DNA of 64,000 bases from Glaciimonas sp. (GTDB lineage: Bacteria; Pseudomonadota; Gammaproteobacteria; Burkholderiales; Burkholderiaceae_D), in NCBI GenBank assembly GCA_012927625.1, contig JABBOV010000003.1:434001-498000 (forward strand), given 5' to 3'. A model generated the notes under the pieces. It made no database searches. It was not told the origin of the DNA and saw nothing but the letters and a program-made list of their open reading frames with translations. The position numbers were made by a program, and so were the translations under genes. Below, piece by piece: positions 31,801 through 38,306 of the stretch (positions within the stretch are counted from its first letter, which is position 1; each line of letters opens with the position of its first letter).

Positions 31801-32210
31801 TGGAACGCCTGACTCATGCCGCCACTTGGCCCATCGTGATTCCTGCCGCAAACGCCATCGCCGACTGGTTGCACTGCACCGCTACGCTGGCGAAAACCAT
31901 CCGCGCCCACGCCGACACGATCCTGTCGCAAGCCCATCTGGAGCATTTTTTCGATCCATCGCAATACCACAGTGCCCGCAACGAAATGGAAATTCTGCAG
32001 GGTACAAACTTACTCAGACTGGATCGCGTAGTCGTCTTTGATAAGGAAGTCTGGATTCTCGATTACAAGCGCAATTACCTCGACAGCGAACGCGCCGCCT
32101 ATCAAGAGCAATTGGCCGGTTACCGCGCTGCAGGCGCGCTGGTGTTTGGTGACAAAACCCTGAAATCGGCGTTAATTACCGTCGACGGGCGTTTGATAGA
32201 ACTGGGTTAA
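28842..32210 (+). CDS. addA: AddA-like UvrD helicase/nuclease
   Basis: 1122 residues from ATG 28842. Superfamily I helicase motifs are complete: Walker A CAGSGKTW (K57), motif Ia ITFTRKAAQEM, motif II LLDEFQDTN (D436, E437), VGDPKQSIYRFRRAEP, and motif V/VI IMTIHSAKGLEAP and LYVAATRAR. The C-terminal nuclease keeps ILDYKRNY (D1074, K1076) and the QLAGY motif. It is the motor of the AddAB resection enzyme; no recBCD genes are in the window. Convergent with the PAS-HisKA gene 63 bases away. Confidence 0.95.
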   Translation: MKNMEDMDFDTDLNVNPSAAPHAYEINQCPVNAQAFIASACDPHQSVVVEACAGSGKTWLLVARMLRLLLAGTEPAELLAITFTRKAAQEMRERLLSLLRDLALLPETAVRTLLEERGLSPHEAEQAIPAARDLYERVLSSPQALSIDTFHSWFAKLIQIAPLASGVPHGYTLTDATGELLSEAYSTFMQSVNDDGNAELKAALLVLYDNLGDFNTKKMLDAFVGKRAEWWASTQHQDPSQEPLPLQWLGALCGNDAEHDARLELWSDAALNKRLLNIAWLLGQATKRNQERARSIESALTAGASLDNFAQLLNQFCDDKGAPRGNDHRRGQLFKVIETNLGEGGGETFEREFISLSAALLQLQRRSFEPQVLAINAALFTAGAAYLERYQAIKAERRVFDFADLEWQAYRLLSNEEHAAYLQSRLDARYKQILLDEFQDTNPLQWHIVQGWLNAYGDDDSKPGIFIVGDPKQSIYRFRRAEPRVFQAASAYLAAQGAALLRTNQTRRNAATIVAALNTSFTYNPIFRPQTTLAGQSGVVWRLPLIQRIASEKSVAAMTVMIRDPFNTPRDEEEDARRRDEGHAVAQAILHSKHILSEQTHAPVTWSDVMLLVKKRTHLGAYEGALRAAGIPFASDRRGGLLSALEILDLIALLNFLITPGDDLALAHVLKSPLFGADDADLIALAQRTEQSWWDRLQAAISNDTSEPLVRAERLLAHWLHVAPQLPVHDLLDLILHQGELITRTAQAVQPLVRNQVIGNIEAFIELSLNLDAGRYPSLPKFIDALRTLQNNAGNDAPDEAGIDAALDAVRIMTIHSAKGLEAPIVILLDANHSEPARDDMGVLCDWPQDSAAPTHFSVFGRQSERGAARDPLFAAEENFKQQEDWNLLYVAATRARQILIVSGVASAKNPQPDGSAVDSWYHRLQHAPYIPADEILAPAPSLIAADSFTLQIYHPPLLAAPISTQPASTSGDAIAIAEGIALHALLERLTHAATWPIVIPAANAIADWLHCTATLAKTIRAHADTILSQAHLEHFFDPSQYHSARNEMEILQGTNLLRLDRVVVFDKEVWILDYKRNYLDSERAAYQEQLAGYRAAGALVFGDKTLKSALITVDGRLIELG

Positions 32211-32273
32211 AAAATCGCGCTGGTTGCACACTCGGGAACTTTGGCTGGCCGCTTAATCTATTCCAAGCCGCCC

Positions 32274-32987
32274 TTAATTCTCGGGGCCGTCTGTTTTTGA
32301 GAGTAGTTGGTTCAAGCTTGCTATGCAGTCTTTCATGTTCGCCAGGAGCGGCTGGCCGGTTGGAGCGACATGGATCTTGAGCACGTTGGCATAAATCCCA
32401 AGTGCCGACAGCGGCTGCCGAAAGTCATGCCTGATCGCGGCGAGAAAGTGCGCCTCGGTCTGGCTGGCATTTTCCGCAATGCTCTGGATCGCGGCCAATT
32501 CCGCTTCGGCTTGTTTGCGTTGCGTGAGATCAGTAAGCACGGTGCGCAGCGCAGGCGCGCCATCAGCGTCCTGCGCTACGGAGGTCTGCAGATGAACCCA
32601 AAATTGCCTGCCGTCATTTTTTGCCATCCGTAGTTCACACGACTGCGCTTCACTGGATGCAAGAACCCGTGTGCGGTATCGGCAATACGTATCCTGATCG
32701 GCTTTGACAATGAATTGCATGAACGGCTGGTTAACTAATGCAGCACCTGTCACCTCCAGCAGGCTGGCAGCGGCGAGGTTGGCTTGCAGAATCAGCCCCT
32801 GTGCGCCGAGGATGCAATAGGCCACTGGCGCCAAGTCATACAGTGCAAAATAGTGCGCCCGCTCGACGTCTAATTTCGCCTGCGCCCGGTGCAATTGCGC
32901 GTTTTGCAGTTCCAGTTCATTCTGGCGTGCGCGCAGTTCCTGAAACATCAGTTGCGCGGCTTCAGGAGACAGTGTTTTGAGAATCAT
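32274..32987 (-). CDS. PAS-HisKA protein lacking an ATPase domain
   Basis: 237 residues: an N-terminal coiled coil (8-45), a PAS domain (about 45-160, with YCILGAQGLILQAN), and a HisKA helix pair with the H-box AIRHDFRQPLSALGIYAN (H187). The protein stops about 50 residues after the histidine, so no HATPase_c domain follows and none can be found in the 63 bases before addA. The ATG overlaps the stop of the upstream receiver gene. It may be a truncated kinase, a dimerisation/phosphotransfer partner, or a substrate of another kinase. Sequence alone does not decide. Confidence 0.85.
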   Translation of the reverse strand: MILKTLSPEAAQLMFQELRARQNELELQNAQLHRAQAKLDVERAHYFALYDLAPVAYCILGAQGLILQANLAAASLLEVTGAALVNQPFMQFIVKADQDTYCRYRTRVLASSEAQSCELRMAKNDGRQFWVHLQTSVAQDADGAPALRTVLTDLTQRKQAEAELAAIQSIAENASQTEAHFLAAIRHDFRQPLSALGIYANVLKIHVAPTGQPLLANMKDCIASLNQLLSKTDGPEN

Positions 32988-33403
32988 GTGTCAGTTACGC
33001 TGGAATGCGGGACAACGCCATCAACCAGCTTGCGGCGCGGAAAAAACGCATGAATGGCAGGCAGCAACTTCCCGCTGACATCTTCTTTATTAATGTAAAT
33101 ATCAGCTCCTGCAGCCAACATTTTCGCTTCAGTACCGTGTTCAAAGCCCGCTGACAGAGCGATTATTTTAATCTGCGGCATCACTGTAATCAGGCGCTGG
33201 ATTGTCTCGATCCCATCCATCTCAGCCATTCTCCAATCCACGCAAACCACTTGCGCAAGGCGCTCCTTGGCCATGTCGCAGGCTTCCTGTCCGTTGCTGG
33301 CCTCGCCGATGACATCGATAGCGGGGTCCGCCTCCAGCAAGTAGCGCAACGCACGTCGAAATAGCTCATGGTCGTCAGTAATCAATACGCGAATTTTCTT
33401 CAT
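32984..33403 (-). CDS. Single-domain response regulator (NarL-type receiver)
   Basis: 139 residues, receiver domain only. Acidic pair D10/D11, phospho-acceptor D56 in VVCVDWRMAEMDG, and a lysine in YINKEDV. The MKKIRVLITDDHELFR start is typical of NarL/FixJ regulators but no DNA-binding domain follows. It is coupled to the downstream PAS-HisKA gene by an ATGA overlap. Its ribosome binding site is part of a 13-bp tandem repeat. Probably part of the phytochrome signalling chain next to it; that is inference from position. Confidence 0.9.
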   Translation of the reverse strand: MKKIRVLITDDHELFRRALRYLLEADPAIDVIGEASNGQEACDMAKERLAQVVCVDWRMAEMDGIETIQRLITVMPQIKIIALSAGFEHGTEAKMLAAGADIYINKEDVSGKLLPAIHAFFPRRKLVDGVVPHSSVTDT

Positions 33404-33442
33404 GTTCCCTTATCTTGTTCCCTTATCTTGTTCCCTTGTTTT
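33404..33442 (-). repeat. Three 13-bp tandem repeats carrying the ribosome binding site
   Basis: Plus-strand unit GTTCCCTTATCTT occurs twice exactly (33404-33416, 33417-33429) and a third time with two changes (33430-33442). On the minus strand each unit contains AAGGGAAC, so a Shine-Dalgarno-like sequence is tripled immediately before the receiver gene's ATG at 33403. Confidence 0.85.
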
Positions 33443-33601
33443 GCGCCCAGTATCCGGGCTGCGCGGTAACCGCCGTTTCGCGCAATGTGTACGCCGCAGC
33501 CATAGCGTCAATATGAAAATTAACTGTATTCCATCTGAATTTTTTTGCATCGTAATCATCACTGCACGCAGAAATCAGGCAATCAAAACAGTTGATCACG
33601 C

Positions 33602-33970
33602 TCATTGCACTTTGGCCTGGGCGAATGCCTGCTCCACCAAATCCATCAACGCGTCGGAGTCGTAAGGTTTCTGAATGATTGGCGTACCCACAAAGCGCGG
33701 CGGCACCATCTCGTTGGGCGCATAGCCTGTGGTGAAAACAATAGGAACGCCGCGCTGATGCAGCAGATCAGCCGCTGGAAACACCATTTCACCGTGCAGG
33801 TTGATGTCGAGGATGGCGATGTCGAAACCGCCCTTTTCCGCTAGCACCAAGGCATCAGCTACGGTCGAGGCTTGGCCGACGATGCTCACGCCATGCTGCT
33901 CGAAGAGCATTTCCAGGGCCACTAAAATAAGCAAGGAATCCTCGGCCACCAAGGCCCGCCGTTTAGACAT
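33602..33970 (-). CDS. Single-domain response regulator of the phytochrome operon
   Basis: 122 residues from ATG 33970, which lies inside the end of the phytochrome gene (8-base overlap). Receiver domain with E10/D11, phospho-acceptor D55 in IAILDINLHGE, the TTGYAP switch residues, and the QKPYD lysine. Receivers of this form commonly accompany HWE/HisKA_2 kinases. No output domain is present. 198 bases separate it from the second receiver gene. Confidence 0.92.
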   Translation of the reverse strand: MSKRRALVAEDSLLILVALEMLFEQHGVSIVGQASTVADALVLAEKGGFDIAILDINLHGEMVFPAADLLHQRGVPIVFTTGYAPNEMVPPRFVGTPIIQKPYDSDALMDLVEQAFAQAKVQ

Positions 33971-36149
33971 GGATAGCCTCTTGCGTTTCATCAGGCACAA
34001 TATATTCAGCTGGAATGCTGATGACGCAGCCGACGCCGTCGGCATCAAAACTCAGGGTACCGCTCCCTTTCAGTTCGTGGCGCAAACTGCGTTCGATGAC
34101 TACCGAACCGAATCCCCGCCGCGTCGGCGGTTCGACCTGTGGACCGTTGCGCTCTTTCCATATGAGTACCAAGGCCCCGCTGCCTGCGGCCCGCGACCAA
34201 CTGATGTCGATATTGCCGGTCGAAGTGGACAGGGCGCCGTACTTGGCGGCATTACTAATCAACTCATGCATGACCATGGTAAATGGCATGGCGGCCTTGG
34301 ATGACAACAAAACGTCGTCGCCGGAAATGCGGCTGTTCCCATTCTTCCCGGTCTGAAACGGGGCCAGCTCATCCCCAACCAGCCTGCGCACCGAGGCTCC
34401 CTTCCTGCTGGTTTCGCCCAACAGGTCGTGCGCCCGGGCCATGGCGCGAATGCGCATTTCAAGCCCGAGGGCAAAATCTTCCAGCGAACTGGCTTGCGTC
34501 TTGGTCTGGCGCACCAAAGCTTGAATATTGGCCAGGGTATTTTTTACCCGATGGTCCAACTCGGACATCAGCATGCTTTGGCGTTTAAACGCCGTCTCGC
34601 GTTCTTCTCGCGCCAAATCCGCCATTTGCCGCAACACGGCTTCCAGCAACCACAAGCGAAAGACGTGAGCCGTCTCGATTTCCACCACATCCCAAGGGGC
34701 CGCTTGATGGCGAACGTCAGCCTCCCACGCAGCGAACGACAGGCGTGGCATCAACCTTTGACCGTGCGGGCCGGACTCGACCGGTTTGCGTGGATCGCCG
34801 GCCCAGGTGACGGTGCGTACCACTTCGGGGCGGAACCACAGCACATAGTCCTCCGGGTGGCGCGACAGCGAGATGGCGAGCAAGCCGCAAGCCGTATCGA
34901 CCCACGGTATGGCCGGCGCAAAAACGGTGCCGAGCTGAAAGGTATCGACCACCGGTAGCGCCAACCCTTTAAGCCAAGCCACCAATGCGTGGATGGCGTC
35001 GGCAGGCGGCGTCCGGCCCACGGTATGCAGCTTGCCGCCCAACCAGACCGCCGCCCCGCCGGCCGGAATCAGGTCGAGCAGTGTTACCTTGCCTGCCACC
35101 AATTCGGTCGCAATATCCGGGGCCAGGGGCAAGCTTATGGCCAGTGCGGCCTGCGTCTGCTGATGTGTTAAGCGCCGCTGGGCCGCCGCTTTCTCGATTC
35201 TGGCATCGAGCTGTAGCGAAAAAAGCTGGGCAAACAACTCACAGGCCAACCGCAAATCAGCCGCCATATGACGCGGAGCCTCGTTGTGACACGCAATCAA
35301 ACCCCACAACTCGTCGCCGATCATGATCGAAAGAGACATCGACGCGCCCACCCCCATGTTGCGCAAATATCCGAGATGGAGTGGCGATACGCTGCGCAAA
35401 GCGCAACTGCTCATGTCTAGCGGCAGGCCGTTACTGCCGATGACAGGCGGCTCCAGCGGCGCAGGCGTGTAATTGGTATCGGGAATCAGGCGCAACCAAC
35501 TGCGCCGATACATTGCCTGCGCTTGTTGGGGAATATCGGAAGCGGGGTAATGCATGTGGAGAAAACTGTCGAGTTTATCCGCCTTGTCCTCGACGATGAC
35601 CTTGCCGCTGCCGTCATGCAGGAATTGATACACCATCACCCGCGAAAAACCGATGGCGGCGCGCACCTGCGCGGCAGCGGTGCGGCAGCATGCCTCGACG
35701 TCTTTAGCCGATTGCAGCGCTGCCAGCATGGCTTTCACTTGCGTTAGCGGATCGCCGCTCACGGTACGGCTGCTGCGTGCCGGTTCCAGTTCGATGATCG
35801 CAAGCTCGCCCTGGAAATGGAAGGTGGCGGTCAGCGCCAGTTGGCCGCTGCGGGTGGTCAAGTCCAGTAAAATCATTGGCTCGGCGCTGGTCGTCGACGC
35901 ACGCAGTTGATCGACCAGCGACGCAAGCATAGGTTGCTCGAACAGGTCCGGCAGCACGCATTGCAACAAGCAGCTTGGCTCAACTCCGAGCAACAGGCGG
36001 GTGTTCCCGGCGTACTGCAAAATAGTGAGATTGTGGCGATCCACCACCAGCAGGACGCCGTGCGGCTGGATCGCGCCGGGAATATGGATCGGCTCCCGGT
36101 CGCAGGTCGTGAGGTCAACTTGACCGAAACGAATTTCATTAATGGTCAT
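33963..36149 (-). CDS. bphP: Bacteriophytochrome histidine kinase (HWE/HisKA_2 type)
   Basis: 728 residues from ATG 36149. PAS domain with the biliverdin-binding C16 in LTTCDREPIHIPGAIQPHG, GAF domain with PASDIP (202-207) and the chromophore-pocket histidines H257 (SPLHLGYL) and H288 (ACHNE), a PHY domain to about 500, and a kinase with H533 in SELDHRVKNTLANIQ and HELISNAAKYGAL (628-640), which identifies the HWE/HisKA_2 class rather than the usual HisKA. Senses red/far-red light through biliverdin made by the preceding bphO gene. Overlaps bphO by an ATGA and the receiver gene at its 3' end. Confidence 0.96.
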   Translation of the reverse strand: MTINEIRFGQVDLTTCDREPIHIPGAIQPHGVLLVVDRHNLTILQYAGNTRLLLGVEPSCLLQCVLPDLFEQPMLASLVDQLRASTTSAEPMILLDLTTRSGQLALTATFHFQGELAIIELEPARSSRTVSGDPLTQVKAMLAALQSAKDVEACCRTAAAQVRAAIGFSRVMVYQFLHDGSGKVIVEDKADKLDSFLHMHYPASDIPQQAQAMYRRSWLRLIPDTNYTPAPLEPPVIGSNGLPLDMSSCALRSVSPLHLGYLRNMGVGASMSLSIMIGDELWGLIACHNEAPRHMAADLRLACELFAQLFSLQLDARIEKAAAQRRLTHQQTQAALAISLPLAPDIATELVAGKVTLLDLIPAGGAAVWLGGKLHTVGRTPPADAIHALVAWLKGLALPVVDTFQLGTVFAPAIPWVDTACGLLAISLSRHPEDYVLWFRPEVVRTVTWAGDPRKPVESGPHGQRLMPRLSFAAWEADVRHQAAPWDVVEIETAHVFRLWLLEAVLRQMADLAREERETAFKRQSMLMSELDHRVKNTLANIQALVRQTKTQASSLEDFALGLEMRIRAMARAHDLLGETSRKGASVRRLVGDELAPFQTGKNGNSRISGDDVLLSSKAAMPFTMVMHELISNAAKYGALSTSTGNIDISWSRAAGSGALVLIWKERNGPQVEPPTRRGFGSVVIERSLRHELKGSGTLSFDADGVGCVISIPAEYIVPDETQEAIHV

Positions 36150-36703
36150 GCTTGTGCTCCACACAGCCAGTTTTCCATGGCTTGGAAAGTTGCATTGGCG
36201 CCAGCGATAGCGCATCCAGTAGCGTGGGCAGTCTGGCAATGGGATTCAACTGCGGCACCGAAACGCTGCCACATCACAGCCACTTCAGGCCCGTAGCTCG
36301 CCAAGTACGACGCACCGTGCTGGGCCGTCAGGCCAAGCCGACGCTCCACCAACGGCAGCAGATGCTGGCCACCCAGCGTCGCACCTTCAAGTACATAGAA
36401 GCTACCCAGAGCAAAGGCCGAGTCGGTGACGGTGGGAACAACTGCACCCAGAATTGGCGTACCACCGAGAGCCGCCAAATCGCGGCCGAGCAGCGGCGCT
36501 TTATAGCGCGCGGACAGGTCGCTCAGAACCGGGGCAAGCCACGGACTCCATTCGGTCTCGGCCGCAGTGTAGAACGATTCGAGGAGCGCCAGGTGGTCGC
36601 GATAACAGGCAAGTTCAGAAAATCGATCCTTAATGGACAATCGTTTTTCCAGGCGAAGATGCATCGACCAGGTCGCCTCCCTGAGTGAAATCATGACGTC
36701 CAT
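36146..36703 (-). CDS. bphO: Heme oxygenase of the phytochrome operon
   Basis: 185 residues. The proximal heme ligand is H15 in ATWSMHLRLE, and the distal helix appears as SFYVLEGATLGGQHL. BphO enzymes open heme to biliverdin, the chromophore of the bacteriophytochrome encoded next; the stop overlaps the bphP start (ATGA), consistent with coupled synthesis. The ATG at 36703 has no clear ribosome binding site; ATG at codon 4 is an alternative. Confidence 0.94.
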   Translation of the reverse strand: MDVMISLREATWSMHLRLEKRLSIKDRFSELACYRDHLALLESFYTAAETEWSPWLAPVLSDLSARYKAPLLGRDLAALGGTPILGAVVPTVTDSAFALGSFYVLEGATLGGQHLLPLVERRLGLTAQHGASYLASYGPEVAVMWQRFGAAVESHCQTAHATGCAIAGANATFQAMENWLCGAQA

Positions 36704-37205
36704 AAGCTTTCAGCAGGGAAGAAAATTCCCATGGGTTTTTAACTTTTTAGTTACCGAACAAATTCTGGAGGATTCTGTTTCTGCCTTTTTGCGCACAAAC
36801 CAAAACATGTGAAATTAGCTTTGCAACATCGTTAAAAGTCGGCAAACCATAATTTAACAACTGCAATATCTCTCAAAATTAACCGAGCAATCCAAGACTG
36901 AAATCAGGTAAAAAAATAATTTTTAATAACCACAACTAAAAAATCGAATCGCGTGACTTCAGACGATACTTCCATTCGGCACGCTGCACTGGGCGCAATT
37001 GCGAGCAGCGCAGACTGTTATTGAAAACTGTTATTACCAGCACATGAATGTCGCATTATATTTCACAAAAGAAACATAAACATAAACCTACGATGTATTT
37101 TCAATAATGTAGGAGTATAAGAAAATATGCTGCCATTACCGCATATATAACTTGGCACATTGAAAAATACACCCACTAAAACACAGAAACTTTCAAAACC
37201 TGCAT
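36704..37205. other. Long AT-rich intergenic region upstream of bphO
   Basis: 502 bases without a supported gene, between bphO and the fbp stop. Near bphO there are two small inverted repeats (GGGAA/TTCCC at about 36718 and TAACT/AGTTA at 36740-36753). No strong sigma-70 hexamer pair toward bphO and no fbp terminator is evident by eye. Confidence 0.4.
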
Positions 37206-38207
37206 TTATTCCTGATGGTAAGCCGTCACCCGCTCCACTTCGTTCTTCGAACCGAGGAAAACCGGAACCCGCTGGTGCAGTTTTTCCGGCTGAATATCCA
37301 TGATGCGCTGGGCACCGTTAGTGGCGGCACCACCGGCCTGCTCAACCAGAAACGCCATCGGATTGGCTTCATACATCAGGCGCAGCTTGCCTGGCATCTT
37401 GGTGTCGCGGGTGTCGGCCGGGTACATGAAGACACCGCCGCGGCTGAGGATGCGGTGCACGTCGGCTACCATCGAAGCGATCCAGCGCATATTGAAATTG
37501 CTGCTGCGCGGGCCGCTGTCGCCGGCCAGCAATTCATTCACATAACGCGTCACCGGAGGGAACCAGTGCCGTGCGTTGGAAGAGTTAATGGCAAATTCTT
37601 TGGTCTCCGTTGGGATTTGCATATTACGTTGGGTCAACACCCAGGAACCCATTTCGCGGTCCAGCGTGAAGCAGTTGACGCCGTTGCCGGTAGTCAGCAC
37701 CAGTACGGTTTGCGGACCATACACAGCATAACCGGCAGCGACCTGCTGGCTACCCGGTTGCAGGAAATCCTGTTCGGTCGGCACACCCATGCCTTCCGGC
37801 GCTTTCAGAACCGAGAAGATGGTACCGATCGAGACATTGACGTCGATGTTGGAAGATCCGTCGAGCGGATCGAACAGCAGCAAATATTCACCCTTCGGAT
37901 AGCGGTTCGGGATCAGGTGGATGGTTTCCATTTCTTCCGACGCCATCGCCGCCAGATGGCCGCCCCATTCATTGGCTTCGAGCAGGATGTCGTTGGAAAT
38001 GATGTCGAGTTTTTTTTGCACTTCGCCTTGTACGTTTTCCGTTTCGGCGCTGCCCATGACTTCACCCAAAGCGCCTTTGCCGACCGCGTGGCTGATAGTC
38101 TTGCAGGCACGCGCGACGACTTCGATCAAAAGCCGCAATTCAGCCGGAATAGTGTTGTGCTGGCGTTGTTCTTCAACCAAATATTGGGTCAGGCTGATGC
38201 GTTTCAT
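37206..38207 (-). CDS. fbp: Fructose-1,6-bisphosphatase class 1
   Basis: Gluconeogenic enzyme that hydrolyses fructose-1,6-bisphosphate. 333 residues, usual length. The metal-binding motif appears as [22 protein letters not shown], with upstream ASEEME, and [16 protein letters not shown] plus [24 protein letters not shown] confirm the family. It lies downstream of pepN in the same direction, separated by a 50-bp perfect palindrome. The opposite-strand frame of similar length is a shadow. Confidence 0.97.
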   Translation of the reverse strand: MKRISLTQYLVEEQRQHNTIPAELRLLIEVVARACKTISHAVGKGALGEVMGSAETENVQGEVQKKLDIISNDILLEANEWGGHLAAMASEEMETIHLIPNRYPKGEYLLLFDPLDGSSNIDVNVSIGTIFSVLKAPEGMGVPTEQDFLQPGSQQVAAGYAVYGPQTVLVLTTGNGVNCFTLDREMGSWVLTQRNMQIPTETKEFAINSSNARHWFPPVTRYVNELLAGDSGPRSSNFNMRWIASMVADVHRILSRGGVFMYPADTRDTKMPGKLRLMYEANPMAFLVEQAGGAATNGAQRIMDIQPEKLHQRVPVFLGSKNEVERVTAYHQE

Positions 38208-38248
38208 GTGTTCCTTTTTTGAATAAAATTACGCAAGATTCGATAGTA

Positions 38249-38298
38249 AGTAGTGCAGGCCTCCGTGCCTGCATGCAGGCACGGAGGCCTGCACTACT
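38249..38298. repeat. 50-bp perfect palindrome between pepN and fbp
   Basis: Two perfectly complementary 25-base arms (38249-38273 and 38274-38298) meet at GCATGC with no spacer. It would form a very stable hairpin in RNA. No T run follows on the minus strand, so it is not a classical terminator; it could stabilise the pepN transcript end, attenuate transcription, or be a dispersed palindromic element. Confidence 0.9.
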
Positions 38299-38306
38299 AA
38301 AACCTG

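Noticed and set aside
37215-38222. 335-codon frame opposite fbp
   Set aside because: Shadow frame; fbp motifs on the minus strand are complete.
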